Shown one piece after another: positions 28,460-39,187 of a stretch of DNA of 40,133 nt. The DNA comes from Chara braunii (taxonomy: Eukaryota; Streptophyta; Charophyceae; Charales; Characeae). The position numbers and the translations under genes are program-made. The stretch's first letter is position 1; each line of letters starts with the position of its first letter. The stretch covers positions 1,092,060 through 1,132,192 of the forward strand of contig BFEA01000240.1 in NCBI GenBank assembly GCA_003427395.1, read 5' to 3'. The notes beneath the pieces are model-generated. The model searched no databases, had not been told where the DNA came from, and was given only the letters and a program-made list of their open reading frames with translations.

Positions 28460-29585
28460 TTATGGGTGACATACTTAGCAGAAAGGGTTTCCCCTGCACC
28501 CTTCCTTTGTTGGGTGTCATGGCGGCCTTCTTATGCGATCTTCGAGATGTTGACAGCTGGGCGATCCGGTGTTTCTCTTTCGATTGGATTTTTTTAGGCT
28601 TGCTGTTTGGGATTGGGTTGATCACAGTTCGAGGGTCATGTTGGATGGGGGCAGTGTGGTTATGAGGGATTTGGGATGATGGGTGGGCGAGATTAGGAGT
28701 TGGCTAATGGCGTGTGGTGGTCAGGCAGGGGGAAGGAAATTCCCTGTGGAGTTATTTCCCCCTTGCTTTCGAGGCGAGGACCGATTTGCACTTTGCTTCC
28801 CGCCTCATCAGTTCACCCTCCTTCCCTTAAGTGCACAATGACGTCTGATAAAATTTTAGAAACACAGCTCCATCCTGCTAGCCGAGGTCACCGACTTAGG
28901 GTTTTGTGCAAGTCTTTGGGCTGGGGGATGACCAGGAGATAATTGGGATGATATGAAGATACAGCGAAAGAGCAGCCCTCATATGGAAATTGGAATAATA
29001 TCAAGTTATCAACAATGCGTATGAGAATGAGTGCTCTGCATATCCCGTGTGACAGGAATAACTCTTTTCAGCTTTGACTACCTCTCCCCTCGCACAATAG
29101 CATGCACAATGGCATACACAATGGACAATGATTGGTTGATAGGTTAAATAAATAACCACATACGTGAGCTGGCCTGCAGCCGCTGGGGAGGGGAGTCACG
29201 GATGCCTATTAGGTGGCAGGATCCATACATCAATAAAGCTCGCCACACACCATAGAATGAATTAGAAACATCTGAGAATAGCAAGGAGCATCTGCGATCA
29301 GGGTTTTATGGATTGAGTGACGTTCGCCTCCGGGAGTGCTCTCGGGTCAGGAGGGGGCCTGGAGAGTTTGCTCTCGAAGGAAGGGTGGTTGCTGACTGCA
29401 ATTCTGCCATGTGGTAGGGACTTGGTGGAACCGTTTAGGGTGCAGGACGGTGGATGCGTTGTGTGGCTGAGCTGTTAAAATAGATGGGCACTTAATCCCC
29501 TCTGTGGAGGGCAATCAATTTTGTCCAGTACCTATTAATTACAACCTATAACTGAAACTGCTATAACCATGGCATCCTGCATTGA
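28460..29585. other. No gene recognised
   Basis: The open frame continuing past 28450 to 28665 turns hydrophobic and probably reads intron or non-coding sequence. The rest has scattered AATAAA words and no domain. Confidence 0.4.
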
Positions 29586-29592
29586 ATGTTAA

Positions 29593-29730
29593 GGGACGCG
29601 GGACCCGATTTCCAGCAGGTGCAACTTCCCACCAATGGAGCGAAGCCATCATGATGTGGAATGGGAAGGGTGTCTGCTCTTATCAGTGCCCCCACCGTTC
29701 CCGCCGCTGATGTGTTGAAAAAAAAAGAAG
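29593..29730 (+). mobile_element. S1 SINE, subfamily B
   Basis: GGGACGCGGGACCCGATTTCC, CAGCAGGTGCAACTTCCCACC, a third hairpin (GGAATGGGAAGGG against CCCACCGTTCC) and a short A tail. The second hairpin is damaged. Confidence 0.75.
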
Positions 29731-29984
29731 GAATATCGGCGCTACCAAGGGCTCTCCATGTCCCAATGTTCTTTTTAAATTCCCCCCTCTTTTTTTCATG
29801 CTATAGAAAAAGAAAAAAAAAAGGTTTGCTTTTTGGAAATCGAGCATTGGTTAGTGTTGATTGTTTGGCCCGCTATGGTAAAATTGACAATCTATTTCGT
29901 ATCACTGTCATTTATTCCATCATCTATAGGTTCTTTATGTGGTGTGATAAGATATTTTTTTTTCTTGTGTAGACTTCTAACTGA

Positions 29985-30272
29985 CTCCTAAATTTTATCT
30001 CTTGTCCAGATCCGCTTGTCTATGCCCTAGTTTCCACTTGGTGCAAACATGCGTATATAGGTTGCTCCTTTAGATTTTTTTTCATCAGATGGAGAAAACA
30101 TCTATCACGATTAACCTCTACTTCCAAATCTTATACGAGGAATCACCGTCTTTATTGTTGGTTGAGATATATTAGAATCGAAAGTTACGTTAACATCCCT
30201 ATTGCAGTTTTGAATCTTGATGATGTTTTGTCCGTTGAATCCTTTTCCATCCGTATGTTGTCCCTTTTTTAG
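29985..30272 (+). pseudogene. GIY-YIG-like nuclease piece of a Penelope-like element
   Basis: A 95-codon frame open from the TGA at 29982 to the TAG at 30270, lacking an ATG. It contains VYALVSTWCKHAYIG: a GIY-like strand, ten residues, then an exact YIG, followed by R and RWRKH at the spacing of the conserved Arg and His of GIY-YIG nucleases. A later hydrophobic strand (IPIAVL) fits the fold. Penelope-like retroelements carry this nuclease. In most it is C-terminal, but green-lineage Chlamys/Naiad-type elements have it before the RT. Here it lies upstream of RT-like sequence at 34950-35830 on the same strand, consistent with the permuted layout. The two parts are separated by a nested LINE and SINE. 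Confidence 0.55.
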
Positions 30273-30593
30273 TAGTCTAGCTAAGGAGATGACCTAAGAA
30301 AGCAAATAGACCAGGAAAACATGAGAGAAAAAGACGGGGCGGAAACGTTGATCATCGACATTCCCAAGATTCGAAAAATTTATTTACTCCTGCTTTTGTC
30401 CGGTTTAAATCACTAATTACATTTTGTTTTTCTTTTGCTCAACCTACCTTAGCTGTACTTCAGTCTCAAATCTATTTTTGAAGATGCTTTCCAAAAACAT
30501 ATGAGTTTTTATTAACTATCAGCGGTGTCGAAGAGGTACTATGTGATAGTTGGAAACTTCTCGGAAGAATCTACGGTTCGCCAATGATGAGAT

Positions 30594-30884
30594 GTGAGAG
30601 AGGAACTGGGTGCTAAAAAATGTAGGATATGGTTCAAATCTGGACTTACAATTCGTGTTGATAAAGTTCATCGTTTATGTGCGAAGTTGGTTAATAATAA
30701 ACGCTTTTTGACTCCTCTCTTAAACAAATCATCTACTTGGAAAGGACTTTATTTTTTTACTGCGGACCGCCTCATCCTTTTGTATAACTCTATTAGTGCT
30801 ATTAGTAAGAAACAATGTAGGACCGCTCTTACGATTGTTATCGGGAGAGTACTGAGATCAAGACATGAAATTTATATTCGCTAG
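30594..30884 (+). pseudogene. Probable Penelope-like linker/RT-proximal region
   Basis: A 96-codon frame, basic and hydrophobic (RIWFKSGLTIRVDKVHRLC at the start), with base use like the flanking Penelope-like pieces. No motif by itself. It lies between the nuclease piece and the inserted SINE, so it most likely belongs to the same element's region before the RT fingers. Confidence 0.4.
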
Positions 30885-30889
30885 AAACC

Positions 30890-31026
30890 TTTTTTTTTTT
30901 TTTTTTTTTTTAAACGCCCTCTTCAGTGTTAGTGGTGCTGATAAAGGCAGACACCACTACCACCTGGGGAGCGGCTCCGTCTATTGGTGGGAAGCATCAC
31001 GTGCTGGAAAACGGGTCCAGCGTCCC
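30890..31026 (-). mobile_element. S1 SINE, subfamily B, full length
   Basis: On the minus strand: GGGACGCTGGACCCGTTTTCC, ATAGACGGAGCC, third hairpin TAGTGGTG paired with CACCACTA, and an A tail (T run at 30890-30911). It separates the Penelope-like upstream piece from LINE sequence. Confidence 0.85.
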
Positions 31027-31059
31027 ATATACAAATTGAATTCAGAGCAAATCTGAATC

Positions 31060-31540
31060 AAAATTGTGGAGGATTCCTGCCAGCATTGATTGCCCTGGAA
31101 TCCAGGGGATTGACTGGGCAGGATATTGGGGAGAGGGGGGAACCTCTTCACCCTGGAACCGGCACCAGATGCCTGCTGTTACATACTAGTTCCTCCCTCT
31201 CCCTGCCATTGATTTCTCTGAAAACTAGAGAATTACCTGAGCAGGATACATCATCCCCCCTTTTTTAAGAGTGTAAATTATTGGAATAACACTTGTTGGG
31301 GACCTATTGCTAAGCTACTCAAACAACAATTACCACAAGGGTCCTTCGAATGCTCGGAACCCCTCGACTCCCCAACCAAACACTCCAACATTCACTGACC
31401 CTGTCTAATTCCTTGCCGCGCTCTCCAAGGCGTAGCACCTCCTCACCCTGAGTCTGGCGCTAGGTACAGTGTTGCACACTAGTTCCTTCCTCCCCCTGGT
31501 CCCGTTTCTTGACTGAGAGACTAAGCCACCCCCCTTTTCT
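31060..31540 (-). repeat. LINE 3' UTR with a duplicated block of about 110 bp
   Basis: Two similar blocks (around 31141-31265 and 31428-31541) share CCTCNTCACCCTG, ACATACTAGTTCCTYCCTC-type and AGAGAMTWAS words and each ends in CCCCCCTTTT. They follow the LINE stop, so a 3' UTR repeat is the simplest reading. Confidence 0.5.
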
Positions 31541-31544
31541 ACTA

Positions 31545-34500
31545 CTAACCAAACCATTGTCTCTCTACTATGGTTGTGGCTGCCAACGGGAACATGTCTA
31601 GGAAATCCTCGGGGCTTTTCATTGGGTTGCTGGGGTCAACTTGCAGCCAATTGTGAAATTTGAGCTTGTAGTCCTTGGCAAAGTCTCTGCCACCCCCCTT
31701 ATGTCCCTTTTCCCCATGCCAATCTATTTGAGTTATCCTGCCCCCCCTTTCCCCTCCCAGCCATTCTGCGCAGAACGTTTGGATTTCCTTAACGATGTCT
31801 GACTTCTGTGTTAGAATTACTATTTTCTCCTGAAGTCGTTGCCACTGTGCTCTTATTTCTGTTTCCACAAATTATTTAACGGTAGTCGCCACTTCCCGTT
31901 CCTCCATGCTGGCCCCTTCTTGGTAAAAAATGTACCTCCTTGTCCACAAGGTCCAGATCATCGTCTTTCTAGATATGGTAAAGAGGTTGTTGGCGAAGCG
32001 GAATGCGTGTGGCCTGCTCCACTGTCCCAGCAGAAGAGCTTCTCATTTCCATGGCCACTCCTCATTAGTGCTCAACTGAGACCAAATGTGATCCCACCAA
32101 CGCCACAGCAGGGTAGCACCCAGACATTGGAGAAAAATGTGTTTAATTGTCTCACATATTCTTCGGGCCGGGAACCCTGCATTGCAGGAATTACACCATG
32201 GGAGTGCGACCTCCCTTTGTTCCAGATTTGTCCTGTCTATAATCCAATCATTGGTGGGGAGGCATCTGTGACAGATTTGCCACTATAGAGAGGTGAACTT
32301 TGCTGGTCTCTCTTTCACCCCTCTGAACCACTACAACCTTCTAACTTGATCCCTATGCAGGCCAAGGTGTTTCTGTCAGCGTTCTTCTATCCCTGCCCGA
32401 ATGTCGACCCTAGGTTTGATCATCCTATAAGTGGCTTTAACAGTCAGCTCAAAGAGGTGCACTGCTTGTCCATTCCGTCCCCTAACCCATTGCCATTCTA
32501 GAGGGTCCAGGGGTAATGAGGACAGGGGGACTTCTGGTAAAAATGTCCGCAATTGATTCCTCCCTTCTTTATGGCTCTGCAGGACCCGGATCCGGTAGAG
32601 GTTGGTCCTCTCATGTCATTGGACCAAGTCTGGATGGTAGCGTACTAGCGTATCGTCCCCTCTTCTTTTGAAAAGGTTGACCATGGCCCCTTCTTGTCTG
32701 GCCTCAACTACCGTGCCAATTTGCAAGGGGAAGTTAACTACCCTTACTGCTACCCAGTCATGCTCTTGTAGTATCGGGCCCTTTCTTAGGGTCACCACCC
32801 AGGCAAGGGGCATCGAAAATGTCAATTGTTCCAGGGCATCTGCCAACTTGCGAGTGTGGCGTAGGCATGGACGTAATTGTTGGGCTGTTTTCCAGTCTTT
32901 GGTTGCCTCATCCCATATATCCCCTACTTTAAGAATTCCTTGCCTAACCCATGAGGCCCAGCGGGGGTCCGAGCTGGCGAAGACTCTTCCTTGCCTGTCT
33001 GTGATTGCCCTATTCCCAAAAAGGGGTTGAGCAACAAAACGTAATCAACAGTGTGGTCTGGGACAAGTTAATCCATCCCAAAACCAGGGGAGGACTAAGC
33101 TTATTGGACCCCGCTCTACAAACTACTGCACTATCAATCCAATGGATCAAAAATTGATAGTTGGAATAAAACGTATGTGGCGGGATCTGGTTTTGGAACA
33201 AATCCGCAGACTCGCACCGAGAACTGCCAACACAGTAAACCCCCTCACATGGATTGAGGGCCGGTATTGGTCTATACCCCGCCCTCGCTTGAACTTTTAA
33301 GAGGAAGGGGATAGAGCGACTAGGCAAGATTTGGTAAAAGATAAGTTCTGGATCGACCTTATTAAAAACAGGAGGAGGCTGCCAATCCCTGATAAGTGGG
33401 CCAAAGAGGGATGTGTTTTTGTTTCCCCAATTCTGCATTATTTCGAGTGTCGGCTTAGTGATCCATTCGTTGTTTCTTGTTAGCGGTCCATGGGCTGAGA
33501 GCACCACCCCCAAGACTCTGATTGGTTCGTCAAGGGGTCTCCAGTCAACCTTAGGCTGTTCAGGTGGGCAAACTCCATGGAAGTGGATCCACCAGCCTTG
33601 CTTTTTGCTCCCCCAATTGACAGATAATGTCAGACATGTCAGATACCGAGGTGAACCGGTCCATGAGGGCTTGAAATTCGGCCATGTTACTGTGGGTAGT
33701 CTCGGCTACTATTGTAAGATCATCCGCAAACATCGAGTAGATCGGTATGACATCTTCCAGGATACCTTACAGCCAAAGTCTGAAGATTGTTTTGTTCGTT
33801 CTCAGATTAGCTGTCAGTGCTTCCATCACTACCAAGAACAGGAAGGGGGCTAGCGGGTCACCCTGCCGCACAGAGTGCTGCAATTTAATTTATGGGGTTG
33901 GCAAACCATTTACATGTACCCGTGTGGTCACATTATTATAGAGTATCATAATCCAGTCACGGAATTATGGACCGAAGTTCATTTTTTGCAGGCATTTGTT
34001 TAGGAATTTTCAGTCTACATGATCGTATGCTTTTTCGAAATCAATAAAAACTATGGCTGCATTTTGTCGTGACTCTCTTGATAGCTTAATCAGTTCATTG
34101 ACCAATAACACATTGTCTTGAATGTTCCTGTTTCGCATGAACCCTGTTTGTGCAGGGTGAATTATCTCCTCCAGGATAGGGATCATCCTGTTGGTCATTG
34201 TCTTGGCCACCAACTTATAGACCACCGTAAGGAGTGTGATTGGTCGGTAATTCCTTATGTTTGTTTTGTCCCCTTTTTTGTACAAAAGGGTGAGGATCCC
34301 CTGACTCACCAGCTCCCCCATATCTCTTGAGGCTTTCACCTGGCGATAAAATTTCATAAACTCCTTTGACATATAGGACCACATCTCCTCCCATAATTCT
34401 TTAGGGAGCCCGTCCACCCCTGGGGTTTTGTATTCCTCCATCTCCAAGAGGGCATTCCGGATTTCCTCCTTCCGTAGCAGTTTGTCCAGAGCCTCGCTCT

Positions 34501-34940
34501 GCTCATTAGATGATCGTGCAGTGAGGGGGAGTAGGAATTCTGTAATTTTTCCTTCCTTTGTCTTCTCTGAATCATTGGTTAGAGTGGAAGAAAATAGTTC
34601 TTTATAGAAATCACTGATCATTTTCAAGCCATGGGCCGAGGAATATGAGGTGACTTCGTGGGTTTTGATCGGGTCATAAAGCCCCTCTATGGAGGATCGT
34701 CTGGCCTTGGTTTGTGTCAGCGTGAAGAAGGATGCGTCCATTTGTCTTTCAGTGTTGTGCCTGGATAACTTGCCTCTGATGATGGAGCCCTGCCACCTTT
34801 GTTGGGCGAACTCTAGCAGTTGTTTTTTTAGTAGTTGTGATTCAACGGATTTAGTTTGCTCACTGTGATTCGGTGACTCATGCCAGCAAACAAATTTCGT
34901 TTGCAGTAAATGTGATGTTTTGAGACTTGGATAACGCGAT
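31545..34940 (-). pseudogene. 5'-truncated, decayed LINE (RT and zf-RVT)
   Basis: Read from right to left. The linker before the RT starts near 34930 (CWHESPNHSEQTKS). The RT is open 34741-34013 with TPGVDGLPKELW, YRPITLL, AQTGFM and FIDFEKAYDHVD, where a TGA (34010-34012) replaces the usual Trp. The frame can then be followed with stops and shifts to the catalytic FADD (33719-33730). Further pieces lie at 33010-33513 and 32616-32846, the zinc-binding segment CHRCLPTNDWIIDRTN with C-x2-C and H-x4-C at about 32282-32140, and the C-terminus at 31868-31548. No apurinic endonuclease domain is present, so it is 5'-truncated. It is inserted opposite to the + strand Penelope-like element, splitting it. 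Confidence 0.85.
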
Positions 34941-34949
34941 TCTTTTTAA

Positions 34950-35836
34950 TTAAGTACATTCCTCATCTTCCTTATTTGATAGATAAGTTTAATAAAAAAG
35001 TTGATGTTGATGGTGACATCTATGTTTCAAACTATGATATGAAAGAAATGTTTTCGGCATTACCGCATGAGTCAATTATTAGAGCGGTTAAATGAATCGT
35101 GAGGATTCATGAAGAGAAAGGGTTTTCTGAAGTTTACATGAAGAAAGGGGCAAAGTTGTCAAAGTATAAAAAAAACGACCGAAGGACGGATGAAGATTAG
35201 CTTCTCAAAATGAAAAGTACATATGTCGTGGCTATGGAGCAGATCATCAAGCAGAAAGTCGGTATACCCGAGCCCGACATTAACCCATTTCCTTTGTGCG
35301 TTTTACAAACATAAATTTTTAAGTATAATTGGGAATAAGAGGTTTCAACTCTTTGGGTTAGATTAATTAAGGACGTTCGATATTCGCTAGATTTAATAGG
35401 AATTTTTTTCTTTCGCGGTATGATGCTTATGTTGTTGTAGATTGATTTGAGAATTCACTTACTTATAATATGTGCTTGGAGATGAAAAAATATGGAGGGG
35501 AATGAGATTATCCAGGGTCCATTATGAAAGTATATCACTCCCCGACTAGAGTGCTTTGTGCCGCGGCACACAAGAATGAGAGGTATACCCTGCAGGAAGG
35601 TATTCGTTTTCACTGTCCCCAAAATTTCGCTTCCTATTCCTTGAAGGAACAAAAAATGACGGTTATTCTTTCTTTCATTCATAGAGCTCATACGATAAAT
35701 TCAATGCTCGTAGCAGAAGTTGGGTTTTTATCAACTCTGAAGGAGGAATTGCGAGTGAGAAATTTCCCTGACATATATTTCAACGATGCTTGGAGACACT
35801 TTTCAGTCAAATTCGGGATCTGGAAGGAATGGGTAC
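34950..35836 (+). pseudogene. Penelope-like reverse transcriptase, decayed
   Basis: One frame from about 34952 reads IYVSNYDMKEMFSALPH, which fits RT motif A with its Asp, continues through a TGA (35093) and a TAG (35198), and reaches GIPEPDINPFPLCVL (35261-35305), resembling the GIP-x-x-D-x-x-x-P motif B of Penelope-like RTs. A possible remnant of the catalytic motif (RYDAYVVVD) is near 35415-35441. A final open piece, 35524-35836, with RFHCPQNFASYSLKEQKMT and HRAHTINS, fits the thumb region. This is the downstream continuation of the element whose nuclease-like part is at 29985-30272. Confidence 0.6.
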
Positions 35837-35994
35837 TTTTTTTTTTTTTTTTTCCCTAAAACAAAAACTGCAGTTTTAAATGTTTTATTATATGAATACT
35901 CAATGAGGCCAGGAATTCCTCAACATCTCAACCTGGAGAGTGTTGGGGCCATTATCCATATTTGGCTTGAGCTGAAAACCAGGTCCCCTGTCCC
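35837..35994 (-). mobile_element. S2 SINE
   Basis: On the minus strand: GGGACAGGGGACCTGG, CCAAATATGGATAATGGCCCC, GGTTGAGATGTTGAGGAATT, then an AATAAAACATTT tail region and a long A tail (T run 35837-35853). It matches the copy at 21527-21741 without the 34-bp triplication, and it abuts the end of the Penelope-like RT. Confidence 0.75.
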
Positions 35995-36191
35995 AATATC
36001 CACAACATCAACAACAATAAAAACTGGACAAGTAAACACAAATAGAATAAAGGAGGAAACTTAGCTACCGCCTCGTAAGAAAGCGTATCCTACTCCTGTT
36101 TGACCCTTAATCTGCTGCGGTATCTCGTTTCCCCTCTCAGACCCCGAGTAGGCTTCTTTGGTCATATAAACCCTCAACCGTACCTCCTGCT

Positions 36192-36204
36192 ATGTCCTCT
36201 CCAT
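36192..36204. repeat. TSD of U6 retropseudogene, tail side
   Basis: ATGTCCTCTCCAT, identical to 36330-36342. The A tail of the pseudogene (T-rich at 36205-36231) lies directly inside. Confidence 0.85.
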
Positions 36205-36233
36205 TTTTTTTTCTTTTTTCTTTTTTTTTTTAA

Positions 36234-36279
36234 TTTGGACCATTTCTCGATTTATGCGTGTCATCCTTGCACAGGGGCC

Positions 36280-36311
<32 letters not shown>

Positions 36312-36329
36312 ACTGATGTCCCGAAGGAC
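36234..36329 (-). pseudogene. U6 snRNA retropseudogene
   Basis: Minus-strand sequence runs from the 5' stem GTCCTTCGGGACATC through AAAATTGGAACGATACAGAG, AAGATTAGCATGGCCCCTG, GGATGACACGCATAAATCG to AGAAATGGTCCAAATT: almost the whole plant-type U6, with ACAGAGA box and AGC intact. The 5' stem-loop is one base shorter on each side than the common plant form, and CTGCGCAAGG reads CTGTGCAAGG. An A-rich tail replaces the oligo-U end, and a 13-bp target-site duplication flanks it, so it was reverse-transcribed and inserted, probably by LINE machinery. No USE or TATA element is apparent upstream. Confidence 0.9.
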
Positions 36330-36513
36330 ATGTCCTCTCCATTCTTCCTTTTTGCTTTTCTCAATTCCTTTTTCCTCGGTGTTCTCCCCATTCCCTTTTT
36401 TTTTTTTTTTTTTTTTTTTGTTTGTTTGTTTTTTTGTCCCGAAGGACATGTCCTCTCCATTCTTCCTTTTTGTTTTTTTCAATTCCTTTTTCCTCGGTGT
36501 TCTCCCCATTCCC
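36319..36513. repeat. Tandem duplication of U6 5' end plus flank
   Basis: A block of about 75 bp, starting with the last 12 bases of the U6 5' stem and continuing into C/T-rich flank up to CTCCCCATTCCC, occurs at 36319-36393 and again at 36437-36513. A T run and TTTG repeats (36394-36436) lie between, so it looks like a second, extremely truncated U6-A(n) unit. Confidence 0.75.
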
Positions 36514-36844
36514 TATCTCTGGTAATCCTTCAAACTCATCTGTGCCCTGTAAGCCCTAACTAACTCTGGGAGTCTTAAACCCTGAACCCCGGCTACCCGC
36601 TTGTCATGCTATGTCCAGATTAACAATTGCTGCTTGTTAGCATACAGGTGTCAGCGGATCTGAAGGGAGATTCCCAGCATGACTTTGTAGGCCGTTTTGC
36701 TTTTTCAGACATTGAGGACTTCCTTTGTGTGAGCGCGAAGCTCTGCGTAGATCAACATGTTTGTCTGCCCACCCTCCTCCCCTGGGCCCTCCAACCTGCG
36801 TTCCTCGTTGTTGCTTGTTGTCCATGCGTGTACAGTCTTTGCTT

Positions 36845-37860
36845 TGCTTCATTTTTCTTCTTGCTGCCTTTTGCCTGGCAGCTTTGTGCCTTGCTGCCTT
36901 TGCTTTCTACCGTTTCCCTTGCTGCCGTCGTCCTCACTGCTTTATGCGGTCGGTTTGACTAAATCGGTCTTTGTTGCTTGGTGCTTACTTTTTGACAGCT
37001 TCTGTGTGTCCAAGTGACGACCCCTCCAAGAAGCGCCAAAAATCAGTTATTATTTAATAAACTGGCCATTTGTTAAAAACAAAAAATGTCGGTTACTTTT
37101 GTTCGCAGGGGGGGCTACTCTGTCTGGATTGTCTGCGGGTGCAGGTTCCATGGGTGATGACCGATGCTCATTGGAGTGGCCTCCTGTCTCGTAGGGTGGT
37201 GTGAACCAACAGTCTGCGGGGTTCGTCTTGTGGTGTGAATAGGTTATGGACTGCTTTGGGTCCATGTTGGATGTGTGGACGGCCAGGTATGCCCTCCCCA
37301 GCTGCCTTGCTCCCCATCCACTTGACACGTGTTTTCCGCGCTGCTTGTCCGGTTGTGCGTCCGCCTCTTGCCTCATTGACTCCTCTTTGCCTTGCTGGCG
37401 TCCACCTCACTTCTTTTTGTCTCACGGATTCGCCTGATGGTTAGTGTGTCATTGTCATACCGCCTTTTGCCTTGCTTGCCTCTTGCCTCACTGTGTTTTG
37501 CCTGGAAGCCGTTTGCCTCGCTGCCTTGTCTTTCTGTTCTGTGTGGCTGGTCGTTTGGCTGCGGTTTGCCTCAGTGCCTTATGTTTCCGTGGTGCTTGCT
37601 TGGTCGTTTGACTGCCGCCTTTTGCCTCGCGGCATTGTCTTTCCATGTTGCTTGCCCTTTCCTTTTGCTGCCTTTCGCCTCACCACCATTTACCTACCTT
37701 GCTGCCCCTTTTGCCTCGCTGCCTTATGCTGTTTCTCTGCCCACCCCTCCTGCCCAGTGCCCTCCAGCCCATGTTCCGTGCTGCTGCTCGTCTTCCAACG
37801 CCCTTTTGCCTCGCCCTTGCCTAGCTGCTTGTGCTACCGCTTGTCCGCTTACAAAGGGGT
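36845..37860. repeat. Degenerate T/C/G-rich repeat field
   Basis: The word TTTGCCTCGCTGCCTT and variants recur at irregular spacing of 20-60 bp. Two neighbouring units of about 55 bp (37521-37575, 37576-37630) share TTGGTCGTTTGACTGC-like cores. Frames such as 37392-37874 are Leu/Cys/Ser-rich translations of the repeat, not genes. Confidence 0.6.
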
Positions 37861-38068
37861 TAAATAATTCATGACTCGAAGCATCAATATGGGCATTCCA
37901 CAGACTGTCAGAGATTTCAGGTTTTAACTCGTACTTTGTGGCCTTTGCATGTTTGCATCCTGGTGGGCATGCTGCAGGCACTTTTTTTGACTGTCGTTTC
38001 GATGACGTGACATACATTTTGGCGCAACATGCCACATCGATGCAGTTGTGGAGGTCTTTGAAAAAAAT

Positions 38069-38120
38069 GAAAAAAAAAAAAAAAAAAAAAAAAAACNAAA
38101 AAAAAAAAAAAAAAAAAAAA
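38069..38120. repeat. Poly(A) run with one N
   Basis: About 50 A with an N at 38097. It probably marks a retroposon tail. Confidence 0.9.
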
Positions 38121-38249
38121 ACCGGCCCCCTGCAGTGCTAGTGATGCTCGTTGAAACAGGGCAGTTGCGGAGGTCTTACCTCCCCAAACACGCACATTTA
38201 TGAATAGTTTTGCTCTGCGTGCACATAATTTCCCATCATACACGTTGTC

Positions 38250-38305
38250 ACACACACATGTACACCCACATATCCGCACACACACACATGCAGACACACA
38301 CACAT
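38250..38305. repeat. (CA)n-type microsatellite
   Basis: CACACA tracts interrupted by TG and AG steps. Confidence 0.85.
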
Positions 38306-38344
38306 TGGCGTATAGACATATACACTTCGTGAAAGTACCATGGA

Positions 38345-39187
38345 ATGGTCAGGCACAGTCATGCTTTTCCTTTCCGTGGTGACTCAGCTTATAAAATGCT
38401 CAGACCAAAACAAAGACTACGGGACACGGTCAACGATCGGTGGGCTAGACACCTCAACGTAGACCGCACCCTCATAGCACCGATTCAATGGTTCAAAGAA
38501 CAGAAGTCTAAACCCATGAAAATCACCTCCCTACAGTGACAGATTGCCCACCGCTGTCTGCCAACAAACGACTGGTTAACAGATCGGACAAATCTAGAAC
38601 AACGAGGTCTGCTACTTCCATGGTGTCAGCGGTGCCAGAGTCTCTTCCCCTTCTATAAGAAGGCGGAGACCATTGAGCACATTCTTATGCAATGCCCGAT
38701 AGCCCAATTTACATGGAAATGGTGGGATCGCATATGGCGGAAGATGGAATCCGAAATCCCCTGGCCTTGGTCATGGCAGGCTATTTTGGCTGGCCATTGG
38801 CCGGTAGCAAGAGCAGCCACGGCCTTCGTAGAGAACATGTACAGTGTGGGAAGAAGGGCCGTGATATGGGCACTTTGGTGGCAGAGGTGCACCCTGGCCA
38901 TGGAGAAGGTGCGAGTAGATGGGGCAGACGTCACAGAACAGATTCAACAGCAGGTGCATCTTGAGCTCACACGAAGATGGTCAGACACGAAAGCACAACT
39001 AGATCTCTTTAGACAAACTGGAGATGTCAGGATAAGGATTACAGCATTCTGTACAGACTGGGTAGGAGGGGAGAGAGAAGGATGGATAGCAAAAGTGGAA
39101 CGGAGTGGACATAAGGGAGAGGGACAGCAGGACCTGGAACAGATGAGAGATTACCAGTTAGTTTTTTTAAAGACTGGACAAACATAG
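38345..39187 (+). pseudogene. LINE ORF2 C-terminal fragment with zf-RVT
   Basis: One frame runs 38345-39187 and is broken only by TGA at 38537-38539. The residue before the break is Q and after it comes QIAHRCLPTNDWLTDRTN. The sister copy at 23461 has Trp at that position, so TGG became TGA. C-Q-R-C and EHILMQC provide the zinc ligands. The Trp-rich helices and the end (FCTDWVGGEREGW) match the minus-strand LINE at 31545-31868. The fragment is 5'-truncated and followed by 3' UTR sequence to about 39550. Confidence 0.85.

Noticed and set aside
28451-28665. C-terminal hydrophobic part of the 28057 frame as a membrane protein
   Set aside because: It starts exactly at a strong splice donor and its composition changes there. 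Read-through into non-coding sequence is more likely.
36234-36329. Functional U6 gene
   Set aside because: A-rich tail, target-site duplication and absence of promoter elements indicate a retroposed copy.
37392-37874. 160-codon Leu/Cys-rich frame as a gene
   Set aside because: It follows the degenerate TTTGCCTCGCTGCC repeat field, and several overlapping frames look alike.
38345-39187. TGA read as Trp (code change)
   Set aside because: The same relics also contain TAA and TAG stops and frameshifts, so ordinary pseudogene decay explains the TGAs.
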